A stretch of 64,000 nucleotides of DNA from Alkalihalobacillus sp. YIM B00296 (GCF_020179385.1 NZ_JAIBLJ010000005.1:62001-126000), one strand, 5' to 3'; positions 43,641-52,338 are shown, counted from the stretch's first letter. Notes: generated from the sequence alone by a model not told the origin. Translations and numbers: made by a program.

Positions 43641-43823
43641 TTACCAGCCATAGCCGCCGCCATATCCATAGCCGTCACAGCCACAGCCATCACCGCCGCC
43701 ATATCCATAGCCGCCGCCATATCCATAGCCGCCGCCATAAGAAGCTCCTACAATAATCAGTAGGATGAACAAAACTACAATTAAAGTAAATCCTTTACCG
43801 CCTCTTCTTTTTCCATCGCTCAT
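43641..43823 (-). CDS. YjcZ-family sporulation protein, Gly/Tyr-rich
   Basis: This 60-residue peptide has a basic N-terminus DGKRRGGKG, one TM helix (FTLIVVLFILLIIVGASYG), and then a Gly-Tyr repeat tail (GYGGGYGYGGG) containing GCGCDGYGYG. This is the YjcZ family, made during sporulation and membrane- or coat-associated. ATG at 43823 with AAGGAGGCTG upstream. The plus-strand Ala-rich reading of the same DNA is only its shadow. Confidence 0.85.
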   Translation of the reverse strand: MSDGKRRGGKGFTLIVVLFILLIIVGASYGGGYGYGGGYGYGGGDGCGCDGYGYGGGYGW

Positions 43824-43995
43824 GTTTTCAGCCTCCTTATTATCTAGTCACTAATACATTATGTTCTGAAAAACCTTGATGATAGGGACAAATATGGAAG
43901 TCTGAAAAATTATGCGAATGTCCAGAACCCGTACACATATTATTCAGCTTGCTATAACACACTATATGTACAACTTTTTACAGGAGGAACCCCAA

Positions 43996-44256
43996 ATGAC
44001 AGAACATGAATCTTTACGGACTTTCCTGAATCGCGCAGAGCAAGTGATCGAGTATGCATCTGAACAAAATGAATTATACAATCGGCAAGAGCCCCAGATT
44101 GAAGCAGCTGCTTATTCTAGTGCCCAGCAACAGCTTGAAGAGGTATATCTGGACCTGCAAAAGGTTTCGCATAGTTCCACTCCACAACAGCGCGAAGTGA
44201 TCCAGCGTGTGATGGCCCGGATTTTAGATCTTCAGAATGATATGATCATCGACTGA
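43996..44256 (+). CDS. YtzC-like DUF2524 protein
   Basis: 86 residues from ATG 43996 (AGGAGGAACCCCAA upstream; an in-frame ATG at 43912 has no ribosome binding site). Helical, glutamine-rich: FLNRAEQVIEYASEQNEL, then YSSAQQQLEEVYLDLQKV. This pattern and length match the Bacillus YtzC/DUF2524 family of unknown function. Confidence 0.7.
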   Translation: MTEHESLRTFLNRAEQVIEYASEQNELYNRQEPQIEAAAYSSAQQQLEEVYLDLQKVSHSSTPQQREVIQRVMARILDLQNDMIID

Positions 44257-44264
44257 AAAGGGAA

Positions 44265-44296
44265 AGGACTGGCCCACAACAACCAGTCCTCTCGTT
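44265..44296. terminator. Bidirectional terminator
   Basis: AGGACTGG / CCAGTCCT 8-bp stem between convergent genes. Confidence 0.6.
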
Positions 44297-44300
44297 TCAT

Positions 44301-45013
44301 TTATTCATAATCCAACAGCTCAGTCACAGTCTTGAACGCATATCCTTGCTCATGTAACGAATCGATTATACCTTCGACTGCCTCTAGGGATTCCCTTTCT
44401 TCGTTATCATACATGACGTGAAGGAGTATGATCGACCCAGGTTCGATGCGTTCATCCACGTGATCGACGATTTTTTTTGCGTCCCCCGCAATTTCAGCAT
44501 AGGAATCAGGCTCGATATTCCACATAATGGTTTTCATATCTTTCTTGTTCAAATAATACGGCAGCAACAGCAGCTTCTTCCCGTATGGAGGTCTGAAATG
44601 GGTCTTCACTTCATATCCAGCGGCCTGGATCAATTCTTCCGTCCGGTCGACTTCGACTTTCACTGTTGAATAGGATTTGAACACCATCCTCGGATGCGAA
44701 TAGGTATGGTTCCCGATTTCATGCCCTGCGTCGATGATTGCTTTCGTTTCATCAGGGTACTGTTCGATGCTGTCGCCATTCAAAAAGAAGGTTGCCAACA
44801 CATCTTTTTTATCAAGGATCCGTAAGATTTTATCTGTCCTTTCAGTAGGTCCATCGTCGAATGTCAGTGTTACAACTTTTGATCTGTTTCAACTTTGTCC
44901 ACAAGATCCCCGAACAATTGGAAACTACGGGCATTGACCAATTCCCATGTACCGTAAAGCAATACCACTACGATGACGAAACAAGCAATGATAGTCACTA
45001 TCAGTTTTTTCAT
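44301..45013 (-). pseudogene. Polysaccharide deacetylase, frameshifted
   Basis: From ATG 45013 a signal-anchor LIVTIIACFVIVVVLLYG is read, followed by DLVDKVETDQK, then a stop. From about 44880 the next frame gives VVTLTFDDGPTERTDKILRI and continues through HTYSHPRM, FRPPYGKKL and the C-terminal half to 44301. These are the NodB motifs (TFDDG, HTxSH, RxPYG) of family 4 carbohydrate esterases. One A missing from the CAAAAGTTG run would restore the frame, so this may be a sequencing indel or a recent mutation. It would be an exported, membrane-anchored peptidoglycan/chitin deacetylase. Confidence 0.82.
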
Positions 45014-45032
45014 GTTTGCTCCTTATTACAGT

Positions 45033-46232
45033 TTATTTCTTATTGATATATTCCTCATATTTGAACGGCTCAAAATCCTCCTGGGGTCCTACATAAAAAA
45101 CCTTCAAATCTGGAAATTGGTAAAGTTCAGAAACGTTTTCTTCTTCAATTTGCGTGAGATCTTCCCCATTCCGGTAATAAAACTGATCATAGGTCGGTTC
45201 GAGAGAGGAAATGTCATGTTGGACAAAAACAATCCCCTCTTGATCCACTATATATGTGCGGTCTGTTATCTGTACATCAGGTTCCTTTTCAATCTTCACC
45301 CAGCCTGTAAATCCTTTAGGTAAAATAAAACGATATTTCTCCCGATCCGGATCCGGTATGAACTGTGAATAATTCGGCTCTTCACTTTTCTCGTATTCTT
45401 CCTTTGTACCGATGAAAAACATATCAATCGCTTCATAATGGACTTCTTTATCTCCGTAAAATTCTGAAAACCCACTTACTGGTCCGAAATGGATCTGACT
45501 TTCCGGAATCTTCGTTTTTTCATCGTTTTTATCCACATAAAGATATTCATTTTCACTGATTGAAGAGCCCTTATAAGTCGTTGATGTTTTTGCAACGCCT
45601 TCCTTATTGAAATTGATGACACGATATCCACCATCTTCTTTTAATTCAGGTTGTCCCTCCCACTCATAAAATACATAGACCCAACCCCTATACCCTTCTG
45701 GAATCTGATGACGGGCAAGTGGGATATAGGCATCGTTTAAAGCTTCGTTCGCCCAAATCAAAGAAAAAAGCAGCAAAATACCACAAGGAAATCCGTACAG
45801 AATCCTGGAAAGCTTGGTTACTTTCATTTTAAAGCCAGGTCTCCACCAGATGAGCGCCATATCTAACAAAAAATACAAAAAGGCAACAGGTGTGATTATG
45901 ATCAGATAAGAAAGGATTACATATCCCGGCTCGATCATTTTCCATATGATTAGTGGGATAAGGATGAATCCGATATGTATCGATAACGTATAAACCCATC
46001 TATGTCTAATTTTATTAGGTAGAAGCACCTCTGCTAGGACAGAAACGGGTAAACCGTAAAAAACGATCCCCGCAGAAACATATGCGATAACAGCTATTGA
46101 TAATAATAATGATGACGGATCGCCTGCACTCATGATGAAAAAGACCAAGGTGAAACAAAGAGTAGCAACGATGATCGTGCCTGCCCCTGCAATCAACTTT
46201 CTATAAAACAACAAAAAATGAATCACAACCAA
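45033..46232 (-). CDS. Membrane protein with duplicated C-terminal domain (DUF6843-like)
   Basis: This 399-residue protein has an N-terminal half of about five TM helices, including SIAVIAYVSAGIVFYGL. The soluble half contains two homologous units: IPEGYRGWVYVFYEWEG to MFFIGTKEEYEK, and LPKGFTGWVKIEKEPD to VFYVGPQEDFEPF. The repeated pattern is (I/L)PxG(Y/F)xGWV and FxG(T/P)xEEx. I match this to DUF6843 from memory. Function unknown; it sits 19 bp upstream of the broken deacetylase and is likely cotranscribed with it. Confidence 0.7.
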   Translation of the reverse strand: MVVIHFLLFYRKLIAGAGTIIVATLCFTLVFFIMSAGDPSSLLLSIAVIAYVSAGIVFYGLPVSVLAEVLLPNKIRHRWVYTLSIHIGFILIPLIIWKMIEPGYVILSYLIIITPVAFLYFLLDMALIWWRPGFKMKVTKLSRILYGFPCGILLLFSLIWANEALNDAYIPLARHQIPEGYRGWVYVFYEWEGQPELKEDGGYRVINFNKEGVAKTSTTYKGSSISENEYLYVDKNDEKTKIPESQIHFGPVSGFSEFYGDKEVHYEAIDMFFIGTKEEYEKSEEPNYSQFIPDPDREKYRFILPKGFTGWVKIEKEPDVQITDRTYIVDQEGIVFVQHDISSLEPTYDQFYYRNGEDLTQIEEENVSELYQFPDLKVFYVGPQEDFEPFKYEEYINKK

Positions 46233-46329
46233 CCCCCATAAAATTGAAAAAATCTAACAACATGATTTTACCTTATATCGAATAAAATATGTGGAATCAC
46301 TTAAAGGAGTTTTTGTTTTTTCTCGTTTA

Positions 46330-46450
46330 CTAGGTACGAAAGAAAATCTTTGAGTACCTCGTTTTTTGATTCTTGTGTTTTCAGGGTCTCATGACGCTCC
46401 TATGAGTCCCAAAAAATCTTGTTTTCGTGGTTACAGGGTCTCATAACGAA
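46330..46450. repeat. Hairpin-bearing short repeat in an intergenic region
   Basis: CAGGGTCTCATGACG (46382) recurs as CAGGGTCTCATAACG (46434), 52 bp apart, each preceded by TCTTGTTTTC-like sequence. AGGTAC..GTACCT and GGGTCTCAT / ATGAGTCCC form hairpins between them. No ORF. Confidence 0.5.
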
Positions 46451-46452
46451 AA

Positions 46453-46480
46453 GAACACTTCATAATTGAAGTGTCCTTAA
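46453..46480 (-). terminator. Terminator after the 3-hydroxybutyrate dehydrogenase
   Basis: ACACTTCA / TGAAGTGT (46455-46474); the minus strand continues TTCTTTTC. Confidence 0.7.
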
Positions 46481-46486
46481 CAAAAG

Positions 46487-47263
46487 CTATTGGGCTGTGT
46501 ATCCACCGTCAATGACGGCTGCCTGACCTGTAATTCCTTTTGCTTTTTCACTAGCTAGGAACAAAGTGTAGTCTGCGACTTCTTTTACGGATAACAATCG
46601 TTTTTGGGGGACAAGCGGATAAATGACATCCTCCATCACTTTTTCTTTCGTCACCCCACGGTTTTTCGCAAGATCCTCCAATTGATTCTGAACGAGTGGT
46701 GTATCAATGTAACCTGGACAGATTGCATTTACCGTCACGCCATGTTCTGCCGACTCTAAAGCCGTCACTTTTGTCAGGCCGATCACACCGTGTTTGGCAC
46801 TGTTGTAAGCTGCTTTGCCAGCAAACCCTACTAATCCGTTTATTGAGGACATATTGAGGATCCGACCGAATTTTTGCCGTTTCATGATAGGTATCGCATG
46901 CTTGATTGCAATAAATGGTGCAACGAGCATGACTCGTGTCAACAACTCGAACTTTTCTGTCGGAAATTCCTCCACTGATGCAATATACTGCAATCCTGCA
47001 TTATTGATCAGGATATCCAGACTTCCAAACTGCTCTACAGACTGATCGATCGACTGTTTTACCTCTTCTTCAACTGTTACATCACAGCGCAAACCAATTG
47101 CTTGATACCCTTCGCGATTCAATTTTTGAGCGGCTTCCCTAACCCCATCTTCATTCAAATCCACGAGAGCGACCTTTGCACCTTGTTCAGCAAATGATAA
47201 GGCAAGTTCATAGCCGATTCCGCTCGCTGCTCCTGTGATATAGACAACTTTATCCCTAACCAC
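46487..47263 (-). CDS. 3-hydroxybutyrate dehydrogenase (SDR)
   Basis: This 258-residue short-chain dehydrogenase has the cofactor motif TGAASGIG (residue 10), NNAGLQ, and the catalytic Ser/Tyr/Lys in NMSSINGLVGFAGKAAYNSAKHG (Y152-x3-K156 approximately). The sequence LQYIASVEEFP and the C-terminal GQAAVIDGGYTAQ are those of D-beta-hydroxybutyrate dehydrogenases. It oxidises 3-hydroxybutyrate to acetoacetate with NAD. It is the second gene after the GntP permease, giving uptake plus oxidation. Confidence 0.88.
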   Translation of the reverse strand: MVRDKVVYITGAASGIGYELALSFAEQGAKVALVDLNEDGVREAAQKLNREGYQAIGLRCDVTVEEEVKQSIDQSVEQFGSLDILINNAGLQYIASVEEFPTEKFELLTRVMLVAPFIAIKHAIPIMKRQKFGRILNMSSINGLVGFAGKAAYNSAKHGVIGLTKVTALESAEHGVTVNAICPGYIDTPLVQNQLEDLAKNRGVTKEKVMEDVIYPLVPQKRLLSVKEVADYTLFLASEKAKGITGQAAVIDGGYTAQ

Positions 47264-47283
47264 AAATGCTCCTCCTTTTTATC

Positions 47284-48603
47284 CTAAATGCCAACTCCGA
47301 GTGAGAATAGAATAACTGCAAGCGCCAGTCCAATCAACGGAACGATGACTGTCAAAGCACCGACAGCTCCATATGCTGCACTATGGGATTCTCCACAAAT
47401 CGCTCGTATAGTGGTAACGACATAACCGTTATGCGGCAGTGAATCCAAAGCACCGGAAGAGATGGCTACTGTACGGTGCAGGGCTTCAGCGTTGACCCCC
47501 ATGTCCATGTAGTGAGGTGCCAGGATCGGCAAGGCGATCGCTTGACCACCTGACGCAGATCCGGTCATACCAGCAATAACACTGACCGCGATTGCCCCGC
47601 CGATCAATGGACTTCCCGGAATGCTCGTCATAGCGCTGACCGCCATTTCAAATGCAGGAACTGCTTTTGCAACGCCACCGAATCCAACAACTGCAGCGGT
47701 GTTTCCAATAGCAATCAAGGCTCCCAACGTACCGGCTGATAAAGCTTCCCAAAAATCGGTGAAATATTCCCTGTTCAAAAAATAGGCTGAAATGACACCG
47801 CCTAACAGAGCTACAATCAATGCGGATTGCTGTAAGGAATCATGAAAAATGAATGAAATGATTAAAACGACCACTAAAGGAATAAGTCCCGTGATTGGAT
47901 GAGGAAGTTCCTTTTCCGCCACTTTCGGATCGTCTTCACGTGCTTCGAACCGCTCTCCTTTCGAAACTGCTTTTCCAATCATCCTCCTCAGCCACCAATA
48001 CCCGAATACAGCCATGAAAATCGCAACGATCAGGCTGACTTCCCAACCAGCATATGGCGAAGTACCCAAGTATTCGATCGGAATCCAGTTTTGGATTTCT
48101 GGTGAACCGGCCGACGTCATCGTGAACGTTACTGACCCGAATGCGAGTGCAGCCGGGATAAATCGCCGTGGGAGATCCGCTTGCTTGAACAGACTGAGTG
48201 CCATCGGAAACACTGAGAAGGCAACGACGAACAAGCTTACCCCTCCATATGTCAAAACAGCACACGCAATAACAATGGCTAGGACAGCCTGTTTCATACC
48301 GAGCTTTTCAACAATCCATTTCGAGACACTGTCAGCAGCACCGCTATCCTCCATCACTTTCCCGAAAATTGCTCCAAGTAGGAACATCAAAAACCATGAC
48401 GCGACAAACCCTGAAAATCCAGCCATATAGTTGCCGACCAGATTCGCTCCACCTTCCTCTACCAATTGTGGAAAAAGCGGCAGACCGCTCAAAACAGCGA
48501 CAAACAATGCACAAAGTGGGGCTACCACAAGAAGGTTCATTCCTCTCATCGTCAGTACAATCAATAAAATAAGGCCACCGATCAAACCGATCATGCTTAA
48601 CAT
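47284..48603 (-). CDS. GntP-family permease, probable 3-hydroxybutyrate uptake
   Basis: This 439-residue transporter with about 12-13 TM helices has GntP-family features including LLGAIFGKVMEDSGAADSVS (about residue 76) and the C-terminal DSLPHNGYVVTTI. Coupling with hydroxybutyrate dehydrogenase (20-bp gap) and a sigma-54 promoter suggests 3-hydroxybutyrate as substrate. ATG 48603 behind GGGAGGATATGGG. Confidence 0.85.
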   Translation of the reverse strand: MLSMIGLIGGLILLIVLTMRGMNLLVVAPLCALFVAVLSGLPLFPQLVEEGGANLVGNYMAGFSGFVASWFLMFLLGAIFGKVMEDSGAADSVSKWIVEKLGMKQAVLAIVIACAVLTYGGVSLFVVAFSVFPMALSLFKQADLPRRFIPAALAFGSVTFTMTSAGSPEIQNWIPIEYLGTSPYAGWEVSLIVAIFMAVFGYWWLRRMIGKAVSKGERFEAREDDPKVAEKELPHPITGLIPLVVVLIISFIFHDSLQQSALIVALLGGVISAYFLNREYFTDFWEALSAGTLGALIAIGNTAAVVGFGGVAKAVPAFEMAVSAMTSIPGSPLIGGAIAVSVIAGMTGSASGGQAIALPILAPHYMDMGVNAEALHRTVAISSGALDSLPHNGYVVTTIRAICGESHSAAYGAVGALTVIVPLIGLALAVILFSLGVGI

Positions 48604-48696
48604 CCCATATCCTCCCTTGACTCTTCAATTTATTGGTATCGCTTTCATTTTTTCGTTTTATATTTGAAAGCGCTTTTCGACCCGCTATCAAATAAA

Positions 48697-48712
48697 TGCA
48701 AGTTCCATGCCA
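48697..48712 (-). promoter_or_regulatory. Sigma-54 (-24/-12) promoter of the permease-dehydrogenase operon
   Basis: The minus strand reads TGGCATGGAACTTGCA, matching the consensus TGGCACG-N4-TTGCA at all but one of the key positions. It lies 94 bp upstream of the GntP start and just downstream of a sigma-54 activator gene. Confidence 0.8.
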
Positions 48713-48762
48713 ACTTTCAAAACACTGGTGTAGATGGATTCCCATACAATACCTTGATGCTC

Positions 48763-48858
48763 TTTTCCGAAAAGTCGGAAAATACAAAACCTTAATCAAG
48801 CCTGACCCCTTTGATATTAAAAATTCCAGAAAACCGGAAAGATTCCGGAATCCTGGAA
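48763..48858. promoter_or_regulatory. Candidate upstream activator sites for the sigma-54 regulator
   Basis: TTTTCCGA-aaag-TCGGAAAA at 48763-48782 is a perfect 8-bp inverted repeat about 70 bp upstream of the -24/-12 promoter. A second symmetrical site at 48824-48858 is built as TTCCAG-CCGGAA-aga-TTCCGG-CTGGAA. The latter also ends in TTTTT on the minus strand and may double as the regulator gene's terminator. Confidence 0.6.
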
Positions 48859-48864
48859 CACATT

Positions 48865-50235
48865 TTAAATCAGCTCATATTTTTTCATTTTTTCATAGAA
48901 ACTTGATTTTCCGATGCCAAGCGTTTTTGCTGCTGCAAGCTTATCACCGTCATTTTGTTGAAGAGCTTCTTTGATGGCATTGATTTCAGTCTGTTCAACC
49001 AACTCTTTCAACGAATTGCTTCCAATGTTCAGCCTGTCATTTTCCTTTAAGTATTCTGGAAGGGCATCTTTCGTGATCCCCTCACCATAAGCCAAGTGCA
49101 CAGCTGCTTCTATTACATTCTCCAGCTCTCGTATGTTTCCCGGCCAATTGTGATGGAACAATACTCGGCTGACCTCTTCATCTATATTTTTGATCCGCTT
49201 GCCTGTCCGTCTGGTCACCTTTTTCAGAAAATGTTCCACCAAAGGCCTGATATCTTCCTTCCTTTCACGTAATGAGGGTATTTGAAGCTGGAAGCCATTG
49301 ATCCGATAAAATAGATCTTCCCGGAACAACTTTTCCTGGACCATCTTTTCAAGGGGGCGATTCGTGGCCGCTATGACACGTACATTGACTTTCTCCGTTT
49401 CATTCGCCCCGATCGGCTCGATTTCTTTTTCCTGTAACACGCGCAAGAGTTTTGCCTGCATTTTCATGGGCATATCGCCAATTTCATCCAAAAATAGCGT
49501 ACCTTCATTAGCCAAAATGAACTTCCCGACTTTACCACCTTTTTTAGCACCAGTAAAAGCTCCTTCTACATACCCGAATAACTCAGATTCCATGAGGTTG
49601 TCGGGTATGGCAGCGCAATTCACTTTTACGAATGGAGCCATACTTCGTTCACTCAGCTGGTGGATACTATGGGCAAGAAGCTCCTTTCCTGTACCACTCT
49701 CTCCACGGATCAGAATGGAAATATCACCACTGGAAATTTTCTTCACCTGATTCTTCAAATCTTTGATCGGATCCGATACGCCTACTAGATCGTTTAAAGT
49801 ATATTTTGCTCCGTTATTCGCGGTCCACTCTTTCCGGTAAAATTCCAGTTCGGAAAACAGGCTTTTCACATGGCTGTTCATCTTCTTCCATTGTTCAGTA
49901 TCACGGAATATGACCGTTCCAAGGGCTGCGACCACTTCATTTTCATGAAATATCGGAATTCTGTTAGCGATCATATAGTTCCCTTTGATGTATTGGAGGT
50001 CAGCGATTTCCGCTTTTCCGGTTTTGGCTACAATATGCATTCTGGTATTTTCGATGACTTCTGTCACATGTTTACCGATGACTTTTTCAGAATCGACCTC
50101 GAGGAAATCACAATAATTCTTATTCATGAAACGTACGATGCCCTCTGTATCAACCACCACAACCCATTCGAAGGCATTATCGATAATAGATTCCAATATA
50201 CGTTTATCTTTGAATTTGAAATCTGCCTGCAGCAT
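48865..50235 (-). CDS. Sigma-54-dependent transcriptional activator (PAS-AAA-Fis)
   Basis: This 456-residue enhancer-binding protein has an N-terminal PAS domain (about 10-120, FEWVVVVDTEGIVRFMN). The AAA+ domain (about 150-375) has Walker A GESGTGKE, the sigma-54 contact loop ESELFGYVEGAFTGA (GAFTGA) and Walker B GTLFLDEIGD. A C-terminal Fis-type HTH reads KLAAAKTLGIGKSSFYEKM. The PAS domain probably senses a short-chain acid or CoA-linked metabolite. It is likely the activator of the adjacent permease-dehydrogenase operon. Confidence 0.93.
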   Translation of the reverse strand: MLQADFKFKDKRILESIIDNAFEWVVVVDTEGIVRFMNKNYCDFLEVDSEKVIGKHVTEVIENTRMHIVAKTGKAEIADLQYIKGNYMIANRIPIFHENEVVAALGTVIFRDTEQWKKMNSHVKSLFSELEFYRKEWTANNGAKYTLNDLVGVSDPIKDLKNQVKKISSGDISILIRGESGTGKELLAHSIHQLSERSMAPFVKVNCAAIPDNLMESELFGYVEGAFTGAKKGGKVGKFILANEGTLFLDEIGDMPMKMQAKLLRVLQEKEIEPIGANETEKVNVRVIAATNRPLEKMVQEKLFREDLFYRINGFQLQIPSLRERKEDIRPLVEHFLKKVTRRTGKRIKNIDEEVSRVLFHHNWPGNIRELENVIEAAVHLAYGEGITKDALPEYLKENDRLNIGSNSLKELVEQTEINAIKEALQQNDGDKLAAAKTLGIGKSSFYEKMKKYELI

Positions 50236-50422
50236 TTGTTCTCCGCCCTCTCCCTCTCTCTATTATTAACTGTACCATAAACTTTTGTATCATTATAAGA
50301 GTATTCAGACGAAGAACCTGCTTTCTATTCAATCTTGCATGTGGTATGACCGCTTTTGGCAAGAAACAGTAATGCCTCCCCGACATATACTGTACTAGAA
50401 ATCACCTGGAGGAATTGTTGTG

Positions 50423-50614
50423 ATGGACCGTATTCTGCTTATCTTGTTGCTGCTGTACCTGCTGTCGATCATTATCTTACAAAACCCGCTTTTCAACGAT
50501 CATCGTTCGAATTCGAATCCGATTACGATAGTCGGGAACATAGGGCCGATAAGCTACGAGGATGGAACCTTGAAAATCCAGTATATCGGCTATCCTTTTG
50601 TTCCCTTTCGATGA
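50423..50614 (+). CDS. Small membrane-anchored protein, 63 aa
   Basis: ATG 50423 with CTGGAGGAATTG upstream (a GTG one codon earlier is also possible). One TM helix (RILLILLLLYLLSIIIL) is followed by a polar tail ITIVGNIGPISYEDGTLKI. Family not recognised; conserved-looking with a clean ribosome binding site. Confidence 0.55.
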   Translation: MDRILLILLLLYLLSIIILQNPLFNDHRSNSNPITIVGNIGPISYEDGTLKIQYIGYPFVPFR

Positions 50615-50757
50615 GGAATCTTAAAGGCTGACTAAGGGTGTCGACTTTATAACATCTTTAAAATTTTGTAAATAATCCCAAAATGTGAATGCTTTTTTAA
50701 TTGTGGTAAATACTTTTAAAAAAACAGATCATCATCACATTCAAGGAGTGTATAACA

Positions 50758-51435
50758 ATGAAGAATAAGAGGTTTTGGGCCCCGGCTATTGGACTAGCCA
50801 TCATAGGAATGCTTTTACCACAATATGCAGACGCGGCTGCAACAAACATGAGCGAGTCGAACATGGTTGATGAAGCCCAGGAAGCAGAAGGACCCCATGG
50901 ACATATCAGTCAAAAACCAGCCATACATCATAAATCTGATATGAGGGAAATTCACTCCTTATTGGAAAAAGGTCATTCGAAAGAGGATGTTTTCCAAGCA
51001 GCACATATTGCTCGGCTTTCAAAAAAACGAATCGAGGAAGTGCTGACTTACTATAAAAAATCAAAGTCATGGGAACAGACGGCTGAACATTTCGGTGTCA
51101 GTCCAGAAAAAGTGGCTGAACATAGAGCAAAGTGGAAATCCCACAAAAAGAAATTCGAACAGCACAAAGAGGGAATCCTCGGTTATCTCGGGAAATATAC
51201 CAATAAAGATGTTTCGGAATTAAAGGGCTACTTGAATGAGGATGTACGATTGCACCATCTAGTCAAAGCGGCAGTCGTGGCGAAATTGAGCGATGAGGAT
51301 TTGAAAGCAGTCATCCAATACAAGAAACAAGGTCATTCACGTGAAGAAATGATGAAACATTTCAATGTGAACCATGACGAAATGCACGCTGAAATGAAAA
51401 AGGTCTGGTCAGAAATCAAATCTATCATGGAGTGA
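50758..51435 (+). CDS. Secreted protein with two tandem helical repeats
   Basis: A 225-residue protein with signal peptide (APAIGLAIIGMLLPQYADAA, cleavage likely after ADA). The mature part contains two homologous units of about 63 residues. Unit 1 runs from IHSLLEKGHSKEDVFQAAHI to HFGVSPEKVAEHRAKW, unit 2 from LKGYLNEDVRLHHLVKAAVV to HFNVNHDEMHAEMKKVW. Each ends in an HTH-like helix pair (YYKKSKSWEQTAEHFGV / YKKQGHSREEMMKHFNV). Rich in His and Lys. Function unknown; ATG preceded by CAAGGAGTGTATAACA. Confidence 0.75.
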   Translation: MKNKRFWAPAIGLAIIGMLLPQYADAAATNMSESNMVDEAQEAEGPHGHISQKPAIHHKSDMREIHSLLEKGHSKEDVFQAAHIARLSKKRIEEVLTYYKKSKSWEQTAEHFGVSPEKVAEHRAKWKSHKKKFEQHKEGILGYLGKYTNKDVSELKGYLNEDVRLHHLVKAAVVAKLSDEDLKAVIQYKKQGHSREEMMKHFNVNHDEMHAEMKKVWSEIKSIME

Positions 51436-51437
51436 AA

Positions 51438-51468
51438 GATGGGCTCGAATCAGAGCCCGTCTTTTTTA
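51438..51468 (+). terminator. Terminator after the secreted protein
   Basis: GGGCTC / GAGCCC stem with flanking GAT/GTC, followed by TTTTTT. Confidence 0.8.
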
Positions 51469-51471
51469 TTT

Positions 51472-51670
51472 GGCTTTGTTATATACATCGCGACACTCCA
51501 GTGAGAAAAGCAAGCCAGACGAGGAACACAGCAATTTTAAGGATCTCCGACTAACAACCACCATGTCCTGTGGTGAACGTCGAAGCCAGCATATCCTTTG
51601 CAAGTGAACGAGATACTGCGTATTACACCGGAAAGGGAGTGAATTTTGCATATATAACAGAACTTTAACA
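51472..51670 (-). mobile_element. MITE-like element, module B, copy 4 (reverse orientation)
   Basis: It starts GGCTTTGTTATATACATC and ends in TGCATATATAACAG..AACTTTAACA. The two ends are imperfect inverted repeats (TGTTATATA..CACTCC). The middle contains GACTAACAACCACCATGTCC and TGTGGTGAACGTCGAAGCC, the reverse complement of the core hairpin of copies 1 and 3. No ORF. 199 bp, inserted between a terminator and a GNAT gene. Confidence 0.75.
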
Positions 51671-51746
51671 AGTCATTTTATTAAAGGATTTTTCTTTTCT
51701 GAAATGGAATATAGTCAGCAGTCAGAAAAGAAGGAGCAGATGAATA

Positions 51747-52328
51747 ATGTGGATCAAGCCAGTAACATTGACAGGAAACCATGTAACCATCCGTCCAATG
51801 GAAGAGGACGATGTTGAAGAATTGTATGCAGCGGCTCAGTATGAAGGCATATGGGATTACATGCCTATGCGCATTGATTCGTTAGAGGATATGAAGACCC
51901 TCGTACATCAGGCTTTGACATCAAGAGAAAAAGGGGCTGAATTTCCTTTTGTCATATTTGATCATAAGCAGGAGCAGCTTGTCGGAAGTACCCGTTTTCT
52001 TGATATTTCAGAAAAGGATCGGCATCTTGAGATCGGTTGGACGTGGCTGACTCCATCCGTTTGGCGTTCACCTGTGAATACAGAATGCAAATACCTGCTT
52101 TTCCATCATTGTTTTGAAGAGTTGGAAACCATCAGGGTCCAACTAAAAACAGACGGTCGCAATAAGCGATCACAGGCTGCTATTGAGCGGATCGGCGGGG
52201 TCAGAGAAGGTGTTCTTCGTAAGAGCCGCCTCACCTATACAGGCTATGTAAGGGACACCGTCTATTTTAGTATTTTGGAATCAGAGTGGCCTGGCGTGAA
52301 AAAGAAGCTTGAAGGGAAGCTCGCTTAA
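51747..52328 (+). CDS. GNAT acetyltransferase, RimJ/RimL type
   Basis: This 193-residue protein has N-terminal VTLTGNHVTIRPMEEDDVEEL, a middle GSTRFLDISEKDRHLEIGWTW and the acetyl-CoA-loop equivalent LKTDGRNKRSQAAIERIGGVREG (about residue 131). Typical of the Acetyltransf_3 group. AAGGAGCAGATGAATA upstream. Substrate unknown. Confidence 0.85.
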   Translation: MWIKPVTLTGNHVTIRPMEEDDVEELYAAAQYEGIWDYMPMRIDSLEDMKTLVHQALTSREKGAEFPFVIFDHKQEQLVGSTRFLDISEKDRHLEIGWTWLTPSVWRSPVNTECKYLLFHHCFEELETIRVQLKTDGRNKRSQAAIERIGGVREGVLRKSRLTYTGYVRDTVYFSILESEWPGVKKKLEGKLA

Positions 52329-52338
52329 CACGATTCCA

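Noticed and set aside
43566-43763. Ala/Ile-rich plus-strand open frame
   Set aside because: It is the reverse of the YjcZ-type Gly/Tyr codon repeats, with no ribosome binding site of its own.
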